Positions 1 to 24,960 of a stretch of DNA of 64,000 bases are shown here, piece after piece. Source of the DNA: Zeus faber. Its lineage: Eukaryota > Chordata > Actinopteri > Zeiformes > Zeidae. The first letter of the stretch is position 1, and each line of letters begins with the position of its first letter. Position numbers and translations under genes: made by a program. The stretch is taken from positions 8,885,992-8,949,991 of the forward strand of contig OY482847.1 of the NCBI GenBank assembly GCA_960531495.1, given 5' to 3'. The notes under the pieces were generated by a model. It was not told where the DNA came from. It saw only the letters and a list, made by a program, of their open reading frames with translations, and did no database searches.

Positions 1-578
1 CTTTTGCACTTGCTCTCCTTTTCTTTCTTTCTTTCTTTCCTTTGTGGCCCCAACCTGTTGGTTGTAAACCTGGACGAAGAGGTCTGCATATCAGGTTTTT
101 GGACTCTAGGTGAAAATGATGACATTTGAAAAGCACGTGTGGGCAGTCCCCCATAACTCGGCCTTCCCATGTGCGGTGAGGAATGCGCCCCCCCCCCCCC
201 TTCCTGTCCAATCGAAATCCTTCCGTCGCTGCAGTCTGTTGTAGTCAGCATGCTACACGCAGCATTCACAACAGTTATCACACAGCAGTCTGGTTTTTCC
301 TTGGTTTGTTGCACTGCCTCTGTTCAGATCGGGCCCTTTTGAAGCTGTGTGCTGACCCATTGCCACTGCTGTCCTTGGCATGCTCAACGCAAAGAACTCA
401 GAATGACTCCAGTACACGAAACTAAATACAGTGTCCACATGTGAATATATATTTAAACAATCTTTAATTAGCTCAGCAGCAACAGAAATTGACTGCCTTC
501 GGCTTTCTTCAGCTTTACCGACTTCATAGTGATAGGAGCCCATTTTCTCGAATAAATTGTTAAATGCTATACCGTTAA

Positions 579-616
579 AGCTTAGTAAGCCTGACTAGTG
601 TCAGGCTTACTAAGCT
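579..616. repeat. perfect inverted repeat, 17-bp arms, 4-nt spacer
   Basis: The arm agcttagtaagcctgac (579-595) is followed by tagt and then its exact reverse complement (600-616). It has no U-run and sits in presumed intron, so a bacterial-type terminator is not implied. Confidence 0.95.
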
Positions 617-789
617 AATGACATAATGACAAGCGCACTGAAATGTCAAAAAGGCATTTGTGGGAACAAATAAGAATCAGATATCTGGGTTTTATTTTCA
701 GTTTAATGTAAATATTCACTGAACCATATTCACTACACTGAACAACACTAAATTTTAAGTCGAGTGAAATTCAATAATTATTTGCTAAA

Positions 790-821
<32 letters not shown>

Positions 822-830
822 GTGTGCGCG
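790..830. repeat. (GT)n microsatellite with GC interruptions
   Basis: A GT dinucleotide run is interrupted by gc steps near its right end. Confidence 0.95.
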
Positions 831-3800
831 CTAGCCAAGTTTGTTTTTTTTGTTCTTGTTTTAAAGATTTCTATCCTGCCCCCTTCCCTTTTTGAGCACA
901 CTCAGTGCTGGATCATTCCTGAGTCAAAAGCAAGCCACGAGCAGTCGGTGCCGAGGCAGCCTGTAACTGGAGCCCTTTGGTCTCGTTGGCCAACTTTTAG
1001 CACCGCAACTCATGTCATTGATTAAACATAAATGAATTAGCTATTCGCAAATATCAACACCTCATGATCCACTTGTGGTCCATTTTATTTATTTATTTTT
1101 GTGTGATGAGGGCGGAACACCACTGCCATGCTATCGGGAATATTTTTGACTTATACTTTAATATTGGAAAATTTACAATATTTTGGGGAAGACTATCAGT
1201 GCTTTAATAAGCTATTTACACTCAAGGCATATTTGAGAAACAATCATTAGTAATGTGTATATTATTTCCAAGCAGGCGGAGGCATTGATTTGAACAGGTA
1301 GAGCGGTCTATGAGGTTTAGAACATTGTAAAACTTTACTGTAATGCAGCTTTCAAAACACTGGAAATGCTCATCCGCACGCGAACAAACTCGGGTATGTG
1401 ATCTGTACATTCCCTTCGGCTGTTTTTAAGTTAATTGCTTACAAGTTTTAATGTTGCTATTACTCCCTTTTCATTTTCTTAAATAAGTGAGAAATTAGTA
1501 TTCTGCCCCCTCAGAAATTACAACTACTACTTAATTTATATTTGAAACCGTATTTAATACAATTTTAAGTTTTGGCTTTACCCTTTGCAGATAGTTCAAT
1601 CTGGCAGAGTGATTTATAATATTAAAGAGCTTCGGTAATATTATCCTATAAGTAAAACTACATGTTATTGTTATTGTATGTTATATGGTTTTAATAATTT
1701 ATGTAATGTCATGTTTTCAGGGATTGATTTTAAAAATGGAATTTATAGAATTTTCGTTTGTCTTAATTTTTATGTCAACATAAATTGCTGTTATACGTAA
1801 GCATCAAACTAAATGTGCATCTGTGTGTTTAGCACATAACCTGTGTTAATAATGCAAATTACATCTTAACTAATGTCACACGTGTGGCAACGCATCTCTA
1901 ATATCCCATTTGTAATTAAAATTTTACAGTATACTATTTCAAGAATATCCGGCTTGAAACAGATTCTGGCTTTCATCTTTCCCCGCTTTAATACACCAAA
2001 GACTAGACTCTATACATGGGGGGAAAAAATTCAGAACCACACCCTATTAGCCGCCTCCTTTCTACACCACCCCATTTCATCCTCCGTCCAAATATCTTCT
2101 TCCTGGTCGTCTCTTCCTGCCTCTTTCTCTTTTTTTTTCCTTTACATTTGCATCTCACGTTTTCTCACTTCCTCTCTTGTCTGTTTTAGCTTTCGTGTTT
2201 TCCCTCTGTCCCACCTTCCTGCACCCGTCCTCCATCGCCTCAGTGCCCAGATCATTGGCTTCCCATATCGCTGCCTGTGCCAATCTCAGAAGAGGCTTTT
2301 GTAGTCCTTACTTCACCCTCTTCCACGCCCTCTCCCATGCCTCCCAAAAGGTTTCACTCCCCTCTGCTTTCAGCGCTGGCAGGCTCGCACAGATACGCTG
2401 AAGCACTTTTAACGATTTTGCCATTCAGCTGGCATGCACATCAAGAACTACTGACTGGGAGTGTAACAGTGCAATAAGCTTTAACACTCGATCTCTAACA
2501 TTTCAAACCGCTAACGGCAAGGGACGCAAAGGTTTGAGCTGCAGCAGAAGGTTTCCTGCTCGGGGCAAATGTTGGGCAAATGTGTGAAAACGAAAGCTAT
2601 GGAGTAAGAATCTTTTTTTTTTTTTTTTTAAATAATATTTATTTATTTATTTTTTAATCAAAATTTTGTCAGCACAGGAGGGAGAACCGTGCTGATATAG
2701 GATTACATAACGTGCCTATGATACAGGCAAAGCAGATTATCTGGTAAGTGCTGCCAAGGGCCGTGTGTTCCCAACCTAAGCATGGGGCGAATCTGTAATA
2801 CGACCTGAAGGGGCGGAGCGGGTGTCACAGGCCATAGGCCACGCCCCCTCTTCTCGCCACCCCGTCCCCATGTGACTAAGCAGGATGGAGCAGTTTCCTT
2901 TACTATGAAATGAAACCTAATGCGTTTGTAGGAGGAAGTGTACGAAGGGACTGTCAAAGTGGATAATGACAGTCTAAATCTAGGCTAATGGCTGTGCACA
3001 GTTACACACCGGGCTCTAAAATAACTAATACGGTTTTAATAGGATTCGCTCAACCAAAAGAAAGATCTTAGGCTTTGGAAAATCAGTTTTCCTGTTCACA
3101 AATGAGAGAATATGTATTCACATATTGGGTGCAGTCACACCGTGCAGAGGCTTTATAAAGCACCAGCCAAACACTTAATCAGTGTTGCGTTATTCTTAGT
3201 TATAATACACAAGTTAATGTGTAGAGCTGCTAATGTGTTGTGAAAGACAGTATTTTGAATACACTGGCATAAATACATTTGTCATGTCTCACTGGGTTGT
3301 CAGAATGAAACTCTGGCTTGTCTTGGGTAACTACCGATGACACAGTAGCAGACATTTGGTAATGATGCACATGCCAGTGAAACACCATGATCCTGAATTC
3401 TGGCAAAACAAAACTCATGTACTTCAGCATACAATCCTTCTTTGTTTTTTTTGTTTTTTTTGTTTTTTTGTGTGGTTTGATTCCGTAGAGATAAAAGGAT
3501 TTTATAATATAATACAAAAGTATTCAACAGTGAATGGCATGCTTCTGATTCGAGTATCGTGGGGCATCTCATCACTATCGGCTTGAATGTATATTGAATA
3601 AGATTGTGACGCTTTGTATTGCACTGTATTAGTTCAGATACCAATACAGAAGAAAAACGACCACAATCACTTTTTTAGAATTTGGGGCATTGACATGGTT
3701 TGAAAATATGTGGTTTGACATCACTACTTGTAACCATTGTCAACTCCAAACATCAAATAAAACAAAACAAAACAAAAAAAAAAATCTGCTTTGGGTCTCA

Positions 3801-4716
3801 TGCAAAACAAAGACCGATGCCCCCAAAAACTGCCATCAGAGAGCAACCAAGGTCCTCGGCCTAAGACCCTTCTCTGTCCAAGCAGCGCTTCCGTCCTTGG
3901 CTGGACCACATGCATGTGTCGGGAGAGGGGGAGAGAGATGTTGAGGAAGCTGGCACTGATGGCTATCAGTTTGTAAGCAGCTCTTTTCTCCTTTCTCCAC
4001 CCAGTGGAAGTTGGAACAGACCTTCCAAACCACAGCATGTAGTGCCGGCCCATCCTGCTACGTACATGGGTAACTCTGGGACTGCCTCGTACAGGTCCAG
4101 CGCCGTCAAGTAGGGGTGGAATCGGTGCGATGCACGCCGCACACAATACATGAGGCGTTACATAGCATGCATACAGGGTGTGTTGTTCACGCTTCTGTTT
4201 GCTTAGAAGTAAGGGATGGACATTATACCAGGTGGCCTACGCAGCAGGTTAGGTGTTACAGAGGAGTGATTTTGTGGCAGTTGAAGATGGTCTGAATGAT
4301 ATCTGTGTTCGCTGCTGCTGGATGGAAGCTTGACAAACCAAATCAGTTGTTATTATTATAAATCAGTTGTATATGAATACATTTACACTTCATGCAAATA
4401 TGCTACTATGGAATTGCACCGTCTACTATCTAATTTATAAGTGGAAATGTAATGCGAATCGAATTATTCAGCAACTTTTATTTTGTCCATTATATAGAGC
4501 CAGGATTTCTGTACATACGTTTAAAAAAAGGATCTGTGTGTTTGTTTAGAATGTATTTAAAACTACTACGTGTTTTTGATATAGATATTTGATATTGTTA
4601 TTATATTATTATTGATATTGATATGTGCAAGTTGAATTCAATAAGTAACCCTCAAGACATTGTGCGTCCTATAACAGTATGTGTTTATTCTGGCCATTCT
4701 GTAGGTCCCGGTCCTA

Positions 4717-5299
4717 AGCCGTGTTTCCACCCAAAGTACCTGGATCTTTAAGTACCAGGAACCTTTTTTAAGGAACTAAAAGGTTCCTTCGGCCTGTTGT
4801 TGTCTGAGTTCCCACCGCAGTCTAAAGACCCAGGAAGATTATGCAAATTAGCCCGCTGATGTGTGAAAAAGCGAAGGCGGTTTTTACATGGAATTTTTGC
4901 GTGCGACTATACAACAAACTGCCCCACTGCTGTCTAGTAGGTGGCGCTAATGCAGAAGACTACACACCAACAACAATAATAAAATGGATAAAGAAAGACA
5001 GTCAAAGTGATAGTGTAATATCATTTTGGTTGTCTTTCTGTAGCCATTTTATTCTTCTGTTCTCGTATTTACTGTCAACCACAATATTCACTCTCACAAG
5101 CGAGATTTTATTCTCAAATTAAAAACATATTAAAAACATGACTCCACACATGGGGAATCAAACCTGGAGCTACTGTATAGGAGGGCAAAATCTCATTACA
5201 CTATATGCACCACATGTCAGTGTGTTTTTACATACATATACTGTGTGTGTGTGTGTGTGTATGTATTATATATATGATGTGTGTGTTTGTGTATATGTA

Positions 5300-5364
<65 letters not shown>

Positions 5365-5673
5365 TGTCATTTTTTTCATTTTCTGTTTATCGTTATCAAA
5401 AAACGGCTTTTTGTACAAACCGAACATTTAAATAACAAAAAACAAACTGCAAACAAACAAGCCTCAGTCGGTTTGCGGCTACAGACTTTGAAAAATGGGG
5501 GCTGAAATAAAATGCTACGAGTTCTTCACCAATCAGAAATGTTCGGTGCTGCAAGCCCCACCCCCAGAGTTCCTGGACTTTGACTTTGACCCTGGTTCCT
5601 GCAGTGGAGGTGCACTGAATTCCTACAAAGGTTCCTAGTTCCTGGGGAAAGTTCCTGCCGTGGAAAGGCGGCT
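4717..5673. mobile_element. MITE-like non-autonomous DNA element
   Basis: The left end starts agccgtgtttccac and the right end, read in reverse complement, starts agccgcctttccac, giving short imperfect terminal inverted repeats. A CTA triplet flanks both ends and may be a 3-bp target duplication of the PIF/Harbinger kind. Near both ends the sequence repeats 'aggaac/ggttcc' words. No transposase is visible. The interior carries (GT)n and (AT)n tracts. Diverged relatives with the same 'aggaacta' and 'gtccgcac' words occur near 7.8 kb, 8.4 kb and 16.1 kb. The superfamily assignment is tentative. Confidence 0.5.
5309..5362. repeat. (AT)n microsatellite
   Basis: A pure AT/TA run lies just downstream of GT-rich repeats (5238-5308), inside the MITE-like element. 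Confidence 0.95.
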
Positions 5674-6526
5674 CTAGAGGAGACTTGAGCCGTGGAGTGG
5701 AGCGAAATCCAATTAAAATGTTGTACCGACACAAATAGCAAAAATGTAATGCATAGAATTAGCTCGGCACGTTGTGTGTTCGTGTTCACGTTGTTTAAGT
5801 AGCGCACTGTACAAAGTCTATTGCAGATGCCGGTAGTGCAAGGTTCTGCAAACATCACCGGGTATAGGAAGGAAGGACAATAACTGTGATGCCTGTACAT
5901 GCACATTTAATGCCTAGTTGTTCTTGCATAGAGGGCATGGTCTTGTTCCAAATGTTTTTAACATAAATATTTCGGAAGGGAATGACGGGACACGTTAGAC
6001 ATGAAAACAGCGTTCTGCTGTCGACAGAGCCCGAATCCATCATGCAGCTGCGCAAATACATGAGCGAGGAGTTCCAAATGCCCCTGCAATCTAACCTATT
6101 TGGCTGCAGGGCAAGTTCACTGGAGAAGCTGGAAGAGTTTATTGCTATGTGTCCATCTTAACGGTAGCAGTTTTATTGAGGAGGGGAAAATAGTCGCTGA
6201 TCATTCCCCTGCTTAAAGGCCCCCGACCCCCTGCTTCCTAAACGTGTGCCTGTGAGGCTTAACGCAGTAAGTTGACTGATTGTCCCGACTATTTTATACA
6301 CATTTTAATACTGAAGTCCTCGTACAAACAAAAGAACAGCCAGTCCTTCTCAGTAGCTGCCAGTTTTTCCTGCCCAGCCCTCTGTGGTACTTTACCCCTT
6401 GTTATTGTTGTTTTATGGTGGAAATAGACTCTAGATGTCTCTCTGCCAAATGGAGCAGTGTTGCACGCTTGTCACTGGCCAGATTCTAGGTGCATGCATG
6501 CTGGTGTGTACCTGCTTATTTGTACA

Positions 6527-6529
<3 letters not shown>

Positions 6530-6570
<41 letters not shown>
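6530..6570. repeat. (GT)n microsatellite
   Basis: An uninterrupted GT dinucleotide run. Confidence 0.95.
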
Positions 6571-6571
<1 letters not shown>

Positions 6572-7779
6572 TGTAAGAGCTGGTCAACAAGGAGGTCAAC
6601 GGATGTGGGCAGAACGACCCGCTCCAAGACCAACTCTGGTGTCTAGCCGTCCTGCCCTCTGCACTTTGTTCCCTCCAATTCAGCAACGTTTTGGACGTAC
6701 ACTGGAGTACAGTCCTAGGTTTCTGTTATGTCGTCCTTCGAGAGGAAGTAGCTGGGACAGGACCTAGAACCACGTGCTTCTGTCTGGGCAAGCCGTTCCG
6801 TTTGAAAGAAATGTCCCTGTGTTTATAAACCTTTCGGAACTTGATCACTTGCAAAGACGACAAAGATTGGCTTTTAGTTATTACTCGATTCATTGTCGCT
6901 ATTATCTGTGAGGCCTGATATATGCCCTTTTTTTTTTTTTTTTCTTTTTTTTTTTTTTCTTTCAATGATTGGACAAGCATACAGTTGCTTAAGTTACACA
7001 CCTTGTAGACTGCTTTTGACCATTAAGAGGAGAAAAGTATGAATATTTGAACCCAGGGAATTGTTTGTTCACAGGCGCAAGGCTTTTCTTCTGCCGGTAC
7101 TTGGTACAATAGAGCAGATAATGAAAATATACAAGTAGGCCCCCGGTCATTTGCTCCGTGGTCGCCTGCTTATTTTGTTTGCCAAAGGAGGCTTGATTGA
7201 GCACACTTGGGTATAGTTTTTCCTCCAGTCAACGCCCTCTTTCGCATTCATAAAGTTACATAAATTCACACCCAGGACTTGCCCAGTGTGGTCACATTCT
7301 CCCATTGTTGGTCCGTGGAGTCTTTGTGATACGAGCTCCGAGGCACGTTGGCAGCAGAAGCGTGTGTCGTTGTGGATTCGTTTCAGCATTGGTGGCCCTC
7401 AGGAATAGAAGGGGGATATGCCAGCTAGGTAGACCTGCACTGCCTCCTTGTCTGTCGGCTACACTTGTGCATATTTCAAAATTAACTTGTATTCACGACA
7501 AAATGACTTTTTATTTATTTATCTATTTTTAGCAAAATGAATTGTGATCGTTTGGCGCCAATTAGGCTTGTGCCAATCGGCGATAAGATCTTATATATCT
7601 ACAAATGAAGGGATGAGCCGACAATTGTTTTTTTTCCTACGCTGAAATTTTCCGAGTTCCCGTGAAGGCAGTATGACTTCCTGCCGTCTCTCGACCCGAT
7701 ATAAACCTGGGGACGGTTTCTAATCCACCAGAACCAGAGACCCGTTTTCTCACCGCAGCAACTCTTTCATAGTTCTAAC

Positions 7780-8040
7780 AACTTTTGGAGGAACCATCCC
7801 TTTTTTTGCGTCCGCACTGCAGGAACTAGGAACGTTCATAGTTCTGAGAGCTCTCTTTTGAGGAACTTTTTTAGCTCCTCCTCCAGGGCAGGGACTAACC
7901 AGCACAAGAGGAACCTTCAGTGACGTAAGTGCGCAGTGATTGGTTCAGACCTCAGTCCACGGTCCCTCGCCAGTCCCTCGGCGAGGGACTTGCTTGCATT
8001 GCTCTGGGTGGGGACCAGCCCACGTACACTCAGCGGTAAT
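7780..8040. repeat. diverged MITE-family fragment
   Basis: It carries the words aggaactagg, aggaacttttttagctcc and aggaaccttc, which resemble the ends of the element at 4717-5673. Boundaries are uncertain and no target duplication was found. Confidence 0.35.
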
Positions 8041-8736
8041 AAAACAATAACCAATTATTATAAAAAACGCAATAAAAATAGTATTTTTATTGTTGTATTT
8101 ATTTCATTTTATTTTCCGACATTCATTGAATGAAACAAAAAATCCCCATGTGCAGCCCCGATGCGAGCCCTTGCTTTCGGAAAGTCGGAACTAACTTTTA
8201 AATTAGGCCTCGTACAGTAGATCTAATATGAATGAAGCTCCAGCAACTGGATTGCTTATTCCTCAACTCAAATTTGTTCAAAAACAGATTGAAGTGCACT
8301 GATGGGGTGAAAAAAGTGAAAGTTACAGAGTAAACATGGAGCTCACACTGAAACCCCATTGGCTGACGTCCCTTCAGAGTTCAGTGCAGTGCGAAAGCAA
8401 CCAGAAAAAAAATACCTTGAAGTTTGTAGTTGTCGCGGGACCTCCCCAGCTCCTAGTCCCCCTCAGGGAGGCCCCACAACTGTTCTGCGCGAAAAGGCCT
8501 ATAAACACTCCTCAAATGGTCCTAAGGGCAATCCATTGTACCCAGACTGATTGATTTAGGACCATAGCTTTAAGGCATGTGTGTCTGCCTTGTTTCTATG
8601 AAAGTGATGCAGCATCATTCTCCTGTTTATCTGTCACGGTATTTAAAATGACAGGCACACTCATCACCGCTCTTAACCTGGCGAAACAACACCCCACAAC
8701 ACCATTTTTCACTTTAAGACTTTAATTTGCTTATCT

Positions 8737-8769
8737 GAAAATAATGACACGACTCGTGTCATTATTTTC
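8737..8769. repeat. perfect inverted repeat, 16-bp arms, 1-nt spacer
   Basis: The arm gaaaataatgacacga (8737-8752) is followed by a single c and then its exact reverse complement (8754-8769). Confidence 0.95.
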
Positions 8770-9029
8770 TGTGTGTGCGTACTTACATAGGACACAGGGG
8801 TCAACGCAGTTAGGCTTGGGCTGTTTGTGTGTGTGTGTGTGTGGACACAAATCACTGCATGACAGCCATCACCAGTGTCCTGTTGTGCCGTACATGCTTA
8901 ACTTGGTATCTATTGCTGTTTTAGCTAATAACACATACTATCACAAACACATCCAAAGGTCATTGAACAAAAAAAAATCCCCATACTATCTTTTCTAAAA
9001 ATCAATCAAGCAATATCTAGTATGACTTA

Positions 9030-9068
9030 AGATAACACGTTATTAATCCCGGAGGCAAACTCAGGACC
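9030..9068 (-). repeat. LINE-tail-like fragment
   Basis: Read on the minus strand it contains 'gggattaataacgtgttatctt', split here as gggattaata plus acgtgttatctt. It matches 17230-17262, which is on the plus strand. This resembles the 3' tail of fish L2-type LINEs or their SINE partners. The assignment is from memory only. Confidence 0.4.
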
Positions 9069-9985
9069 TGGTAAATCATTTGATTGCAGGCCCTTAAGCT
9101 CAAAATAAAGGCCTATAAAAGCATTGGAACACAATACATGGAATGCACGCTGTGCCTCGTGGGCCAGAGAGGAGGGTGTTGACTCCTTGCACCACAGTAG
9201 TTAAACAGGTATTTGAACCCCAGACCAGCCGGAGCACACATGTGGCTCAATCGATGACTGTGCGCATTACATACAGTTTAGCACATGTGTCCTGGAAAGT
9301 CTGCCGAATTCACATGTTTTATTCTCTATGCACTACCCTGCTTACAGGGCTGCATATCTAAAACCTATACATTGACCAATTATGATTCATATTTTGGTGC
9401 CTAAATTGTTCATCTGTTAAGCATTAGTCTGCCAATCGGTTCAGTAAGTAAGAGATGTTTTTAAGAGTAAAGGTTTCATGAATATCTTTTCCACAAGATT
9501 TTGGAGTAATGTTCATGCAAGTAAACACATTCACACCCCACATGAAGCCACAATTGTATAGTAAGTGTCACCAGCTGGAATTAAAGATTTATGGGTTTAA
9601 AGCTTAGCCCCAAGCTGCCTGGCTCAGTTCATGCTCAGAGATGTGTTGATACATTATTTTTTGGTTTTTAGATTTTGCCTCATTAACAGCCATGCACATT
9701 TCTTAAAGGACCCTAACGGTGTGAAAACACACATGCTTCACTACCCCAGACCCCTTTCCCTATGATGCCTCACATTTTTATATTTGTCACATTTTGATAT
9801 TCCCTATTTTCGGGTTTTTGGAAAATTTGAACAACATGGCAAGAAACCTGTTTGACAATTGTGGTAAAACATATTTTTGTAGGTACTTACTTTTGCTGTA
9901 TTTTGTATTTGTTCATTACTTTTTACAACTAAACATAATTTAATGCTCTTACCTTCCATTCTGCTCGTTTGTGCCTAATACTTGA

Positions 9986-21924
<11,939 letters not shown>

Positions 21925-22011
21925 GGACACTGTGCTCCCCCACTGACTCAAAGACACCAGCCCCGGGAGGCTGTTTGCCCAATCCACAAACGTCTGTCTC
22001 TCGCAAAGCTG

Positions 22012-22056
<45 letters not shown>

Positions 22057-22400
22057 GGGGACACGCAATGTTTTATAGCATGATTTAAAAACAAAAAACA
22101 AAACAATCCAAAAAAAAAAAAGTCTTGTTATAGGAAATGGGGCTTAAGTCCTTGGACCTGAACTGAAGTCATGAAGGATATTTGCTTGTTTGCACTTTTT
22201 TTCCCCCTCCTCCTCCTCCTCCTCCTCCTCCTTGGGGCAACTGGGCAACTTCCCCCACAGTCGGCACCTGCAGAACCTGTCTTGTGTGCCCACTGGCGCA
22301 CGGGAGGAGACAGGACGGGAGTGTAGAGTCTAAAGTCCTGGAGCTGCTGGCGATACTTCAGTGTGGAAGAAGAGAGAGAAAGAGAACAAAAAAAAAAAAT

Positions 22401-22403
<3 letters not shown>

Positions 22404-22481
<78 letters not shown>
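22404..22481. repeat. (AT)n microsatellite
   Basis: A pure AT/TA run of roughly 75 bp in the presumed tent4b 3' UTR. Confidence 0.95.
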
Positions 22482-22484
<3 letters not shown>

Positions 22485-23149
22485 CTCTAAATAAAAAAAG
22501 AGACAAAGGACTAGAAATGTACAAAAAAATGTTATGATGAACAACAGAAAACCCAAACAAAAATGTACACAGGTTGTTTTTTTTTTTTTTTGTTTTTTTT
22601 TTGTTTTTTTTAAATGATAACCTTAAAAATGCAATCCGTAAGAGTGGGGACATAACTTATGCATGAGATTTCCTTTTTTTTTTTTTTTTTTTTTTGATGG
22701 TGGGTGGTCTGTTTTTGTTATGTCTAAACAGATTATACAGAGATTTGTACAAAAGGAAAAAAAAAAAAACAAACCAAAAAAAAAAACACAAAAAGGTTAA
22801 AAAAAAACAAAACAGCAAAACCCTGACAAAAAGAAAGTTATCATAGGAAACAGTTTCATATGGCCTTTATACGGGATATACCAATTTAGGACGTATAGCT
22901 GTGTACATTCCCCAAGCCAACAGCTGGTTTGGGTTTCATTGCCAACATAAATCATCAGCATCTATTCCTCACTCCTGGTTGCTGTCTGTGGGTGTGTTAC
23001 AGTCTTAGCGTTTAGCCTTAAGAGAGCTACTGCACACGCTCAGTAGGAGACTGGGCGGAGCCCGATCGATCCCTGTCGGAATAGCACAGCCACGCCACTT
23101 AAGAGGCTCCCAGGAATATATTGGTTTAAATTAGTAAGGGGTGAAAATG

Positions 23150-23190
<41 letters not shown>

Positions 23191-24386
23191 AATGAAAGTC
23201 AGTCCTACACTATGAGGGGAAAAAAAAAAAACAACAAAAAAACAAACAAACCTGTCAACAATCAGACTGTGGGAGGTAATCTGTTTCCCCTGGTTAATTG
23301 ACCTAAATACAAAATCATTTTATTTGTTAAATGTATTTATTTTTTTATTATACGAATACACTATGGATAAGATATGTATTAACATTGGAGCCCGTTTCTT
23401 GGAATCCTATTATTTAGGACGGATAAAGATGTTGGCGAGTACAATATGTCCGGTATAGTAAATCGTCACCGTTAATGTAATTTCATTGCCTTTTCTTTCA
23501 GTGATAGTTGAGTGACCAAGTTACTTTTGAGATCTTGAGAGACCATTCTGCAAGTCATAAAGTGAAATGTTGTGTTACATGGCCGGTTTATTTTTCTTTA
23601 AAGGGAGATCTATTTTTATTTTTTTGCTTTGTTTTGTTTTATTTTTATTTTATTTTTTTATTTTTTTTGCTTGTGTTTTTTTTATTTATTTTTTTTTGTT
23701 TTGTTTTGTTTTTTGTTTTTTTTGGGGGGGAATAAACTTTTTTTTGACACGAACCAGCAACTCCCCCCCACCCCCACCTGTCTTGCAACGCCGCGGCTGA
23801 CCTGTAGTCGGAGCCGTCGCTCCAGTCTCGGGATCTGCGGGAGCCCTGGCGCCCGCTCCGCGGCGTCCGGGCGTCCTCGCCCGCGCCTCACAACCGGAAC
23901 CCGCTCCGACGTCCGTTCGCGTGAGGGACTCCTGTAGAAAGCACACCGCAACCACTTGTTTCACCGAGTCGACACGAAGATAACCAGCAATAACTACCAC
24001 CACCACCACCTCCTCCTCCTCCTCCACCCGTCGTCAGATATTTGCCATAACACCAGTCTGCATCCACCTCCAGATCCCATCGGTCGTGGGTTTTTTTTGG
24101 GGGGGGGGGGGGGGGGGGGGGTGTCTGACAGCTTGTCTGGGGAAGAGGGGCTTTCGTTTGTTGGGGGATCATGAAACCACGGTTTCCTTGGTCAGATTTA
24201 TTTTTTCCTTTTCTTTTATTATTATTATTATTATTATTTTTTTTTTTTTTTCTTTCTTGTCCGCACGGTGCCATCGGAATGTTCGGTGATCATCTCTCCT
24301 CCTCAAATCAAACTGCTCATCACACCCGAAAAAAAAAATAAAAATAAATCACTTTTATTCTCTGCAGCTATTTCAGTACATCATGC

Positions 24387-24392
24387 AATAAA
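24387..24392 (+). promoter_or_regulatory. candidate tent4b polyadenylation signal
   Basis: An aataaa hexamer, followed by a GT-rich region from 24437 onward that could serve as the downstream element. Confidence 0.4.
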
Positions 24393-24436
24393 AACCCAGT
24401 ACAACGGAAGCGTCTCCGCCACTCATTCACCCACAT

Positions 24437-24577
24437 GAGGTGCGTGTGCGGCGTGTGCCTTTGTGTCCGTGTTTTATGTTGCTTAGATGTGTGGGTGCTT
24501 TTGTGTGTGCGTGTTTTATGTTACTTAAATGTGTATGTGTTTTATGTTGCTTAAATGCGTGTGTGTTTTTTGTAACT

Positions 24578-24612
<35 letters not shown>

Positions 24613-24675
24613 CTGTGTGAGTGTTTTTCGTGCGTGTGTTTGTGTGATTTTGTGGGTGCGCGTGCGTGCGTGCGT
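24437..24675 (+). repeat. GT-rich simple repeat region
   Basis: It shows imperfect copies of 'gtgtgttttatgttgctta', about 35-40 bp apart (24470-24570), then a pure (GT)n core at 24581-24610. Confidence 0.8.
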
Positions 24676-24960
24676 CCTCGGTGCTCTTTCCGCGTTCGGA
24701 GGCAGAGCAGCTCGGCGTCCCCAGCGGACGGTCGGACGGTCGGGACCATCTCTCCAGTGTGTGTGTGGTTTTTTTTGTTGTCTTTTTTTTAAATTTAGTA
24801 TTGACAGGAAATAAATGAATGAAGAGTGAATGAGTGGAGCCCGAAGGCGACGGATCGAGGTAAGAAAGAGTTTCTTATTGGATTCAAACTACACTGTGTG
24901 GAACGTGGTGGAGTGGAGCGACTCACTTGGTTTCACTCTGCTTCATGTGATGATGGATCC

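Larger units (their letters stand above)
21925..24415 (+). other. tent4b 3' UTR (probable extent)
   Basis: About 2.5 kb after the stop with no exon. It holds poly(T) at 22013-22054, (AT)n at 22404-22481, T-rich runs, (ATT)n at 23160-23189 and poly(G) near 24101-24121. Possible polyadenylation signals include aataaa near 22489, 23731 and 24387-24392. The last is a good candidate because it follows a non-repetitive stretch. The true end needs transcript data. The block 22850-23000 is of mixed composition and could be a conserved 3' UTR segment. Confidence 0.55.

Noticed and set aside
579..616. Rho-independent terminator
   Set aside because: No U-tract follows and the context is eukaryotic; a fold-back mutation is a better reading.
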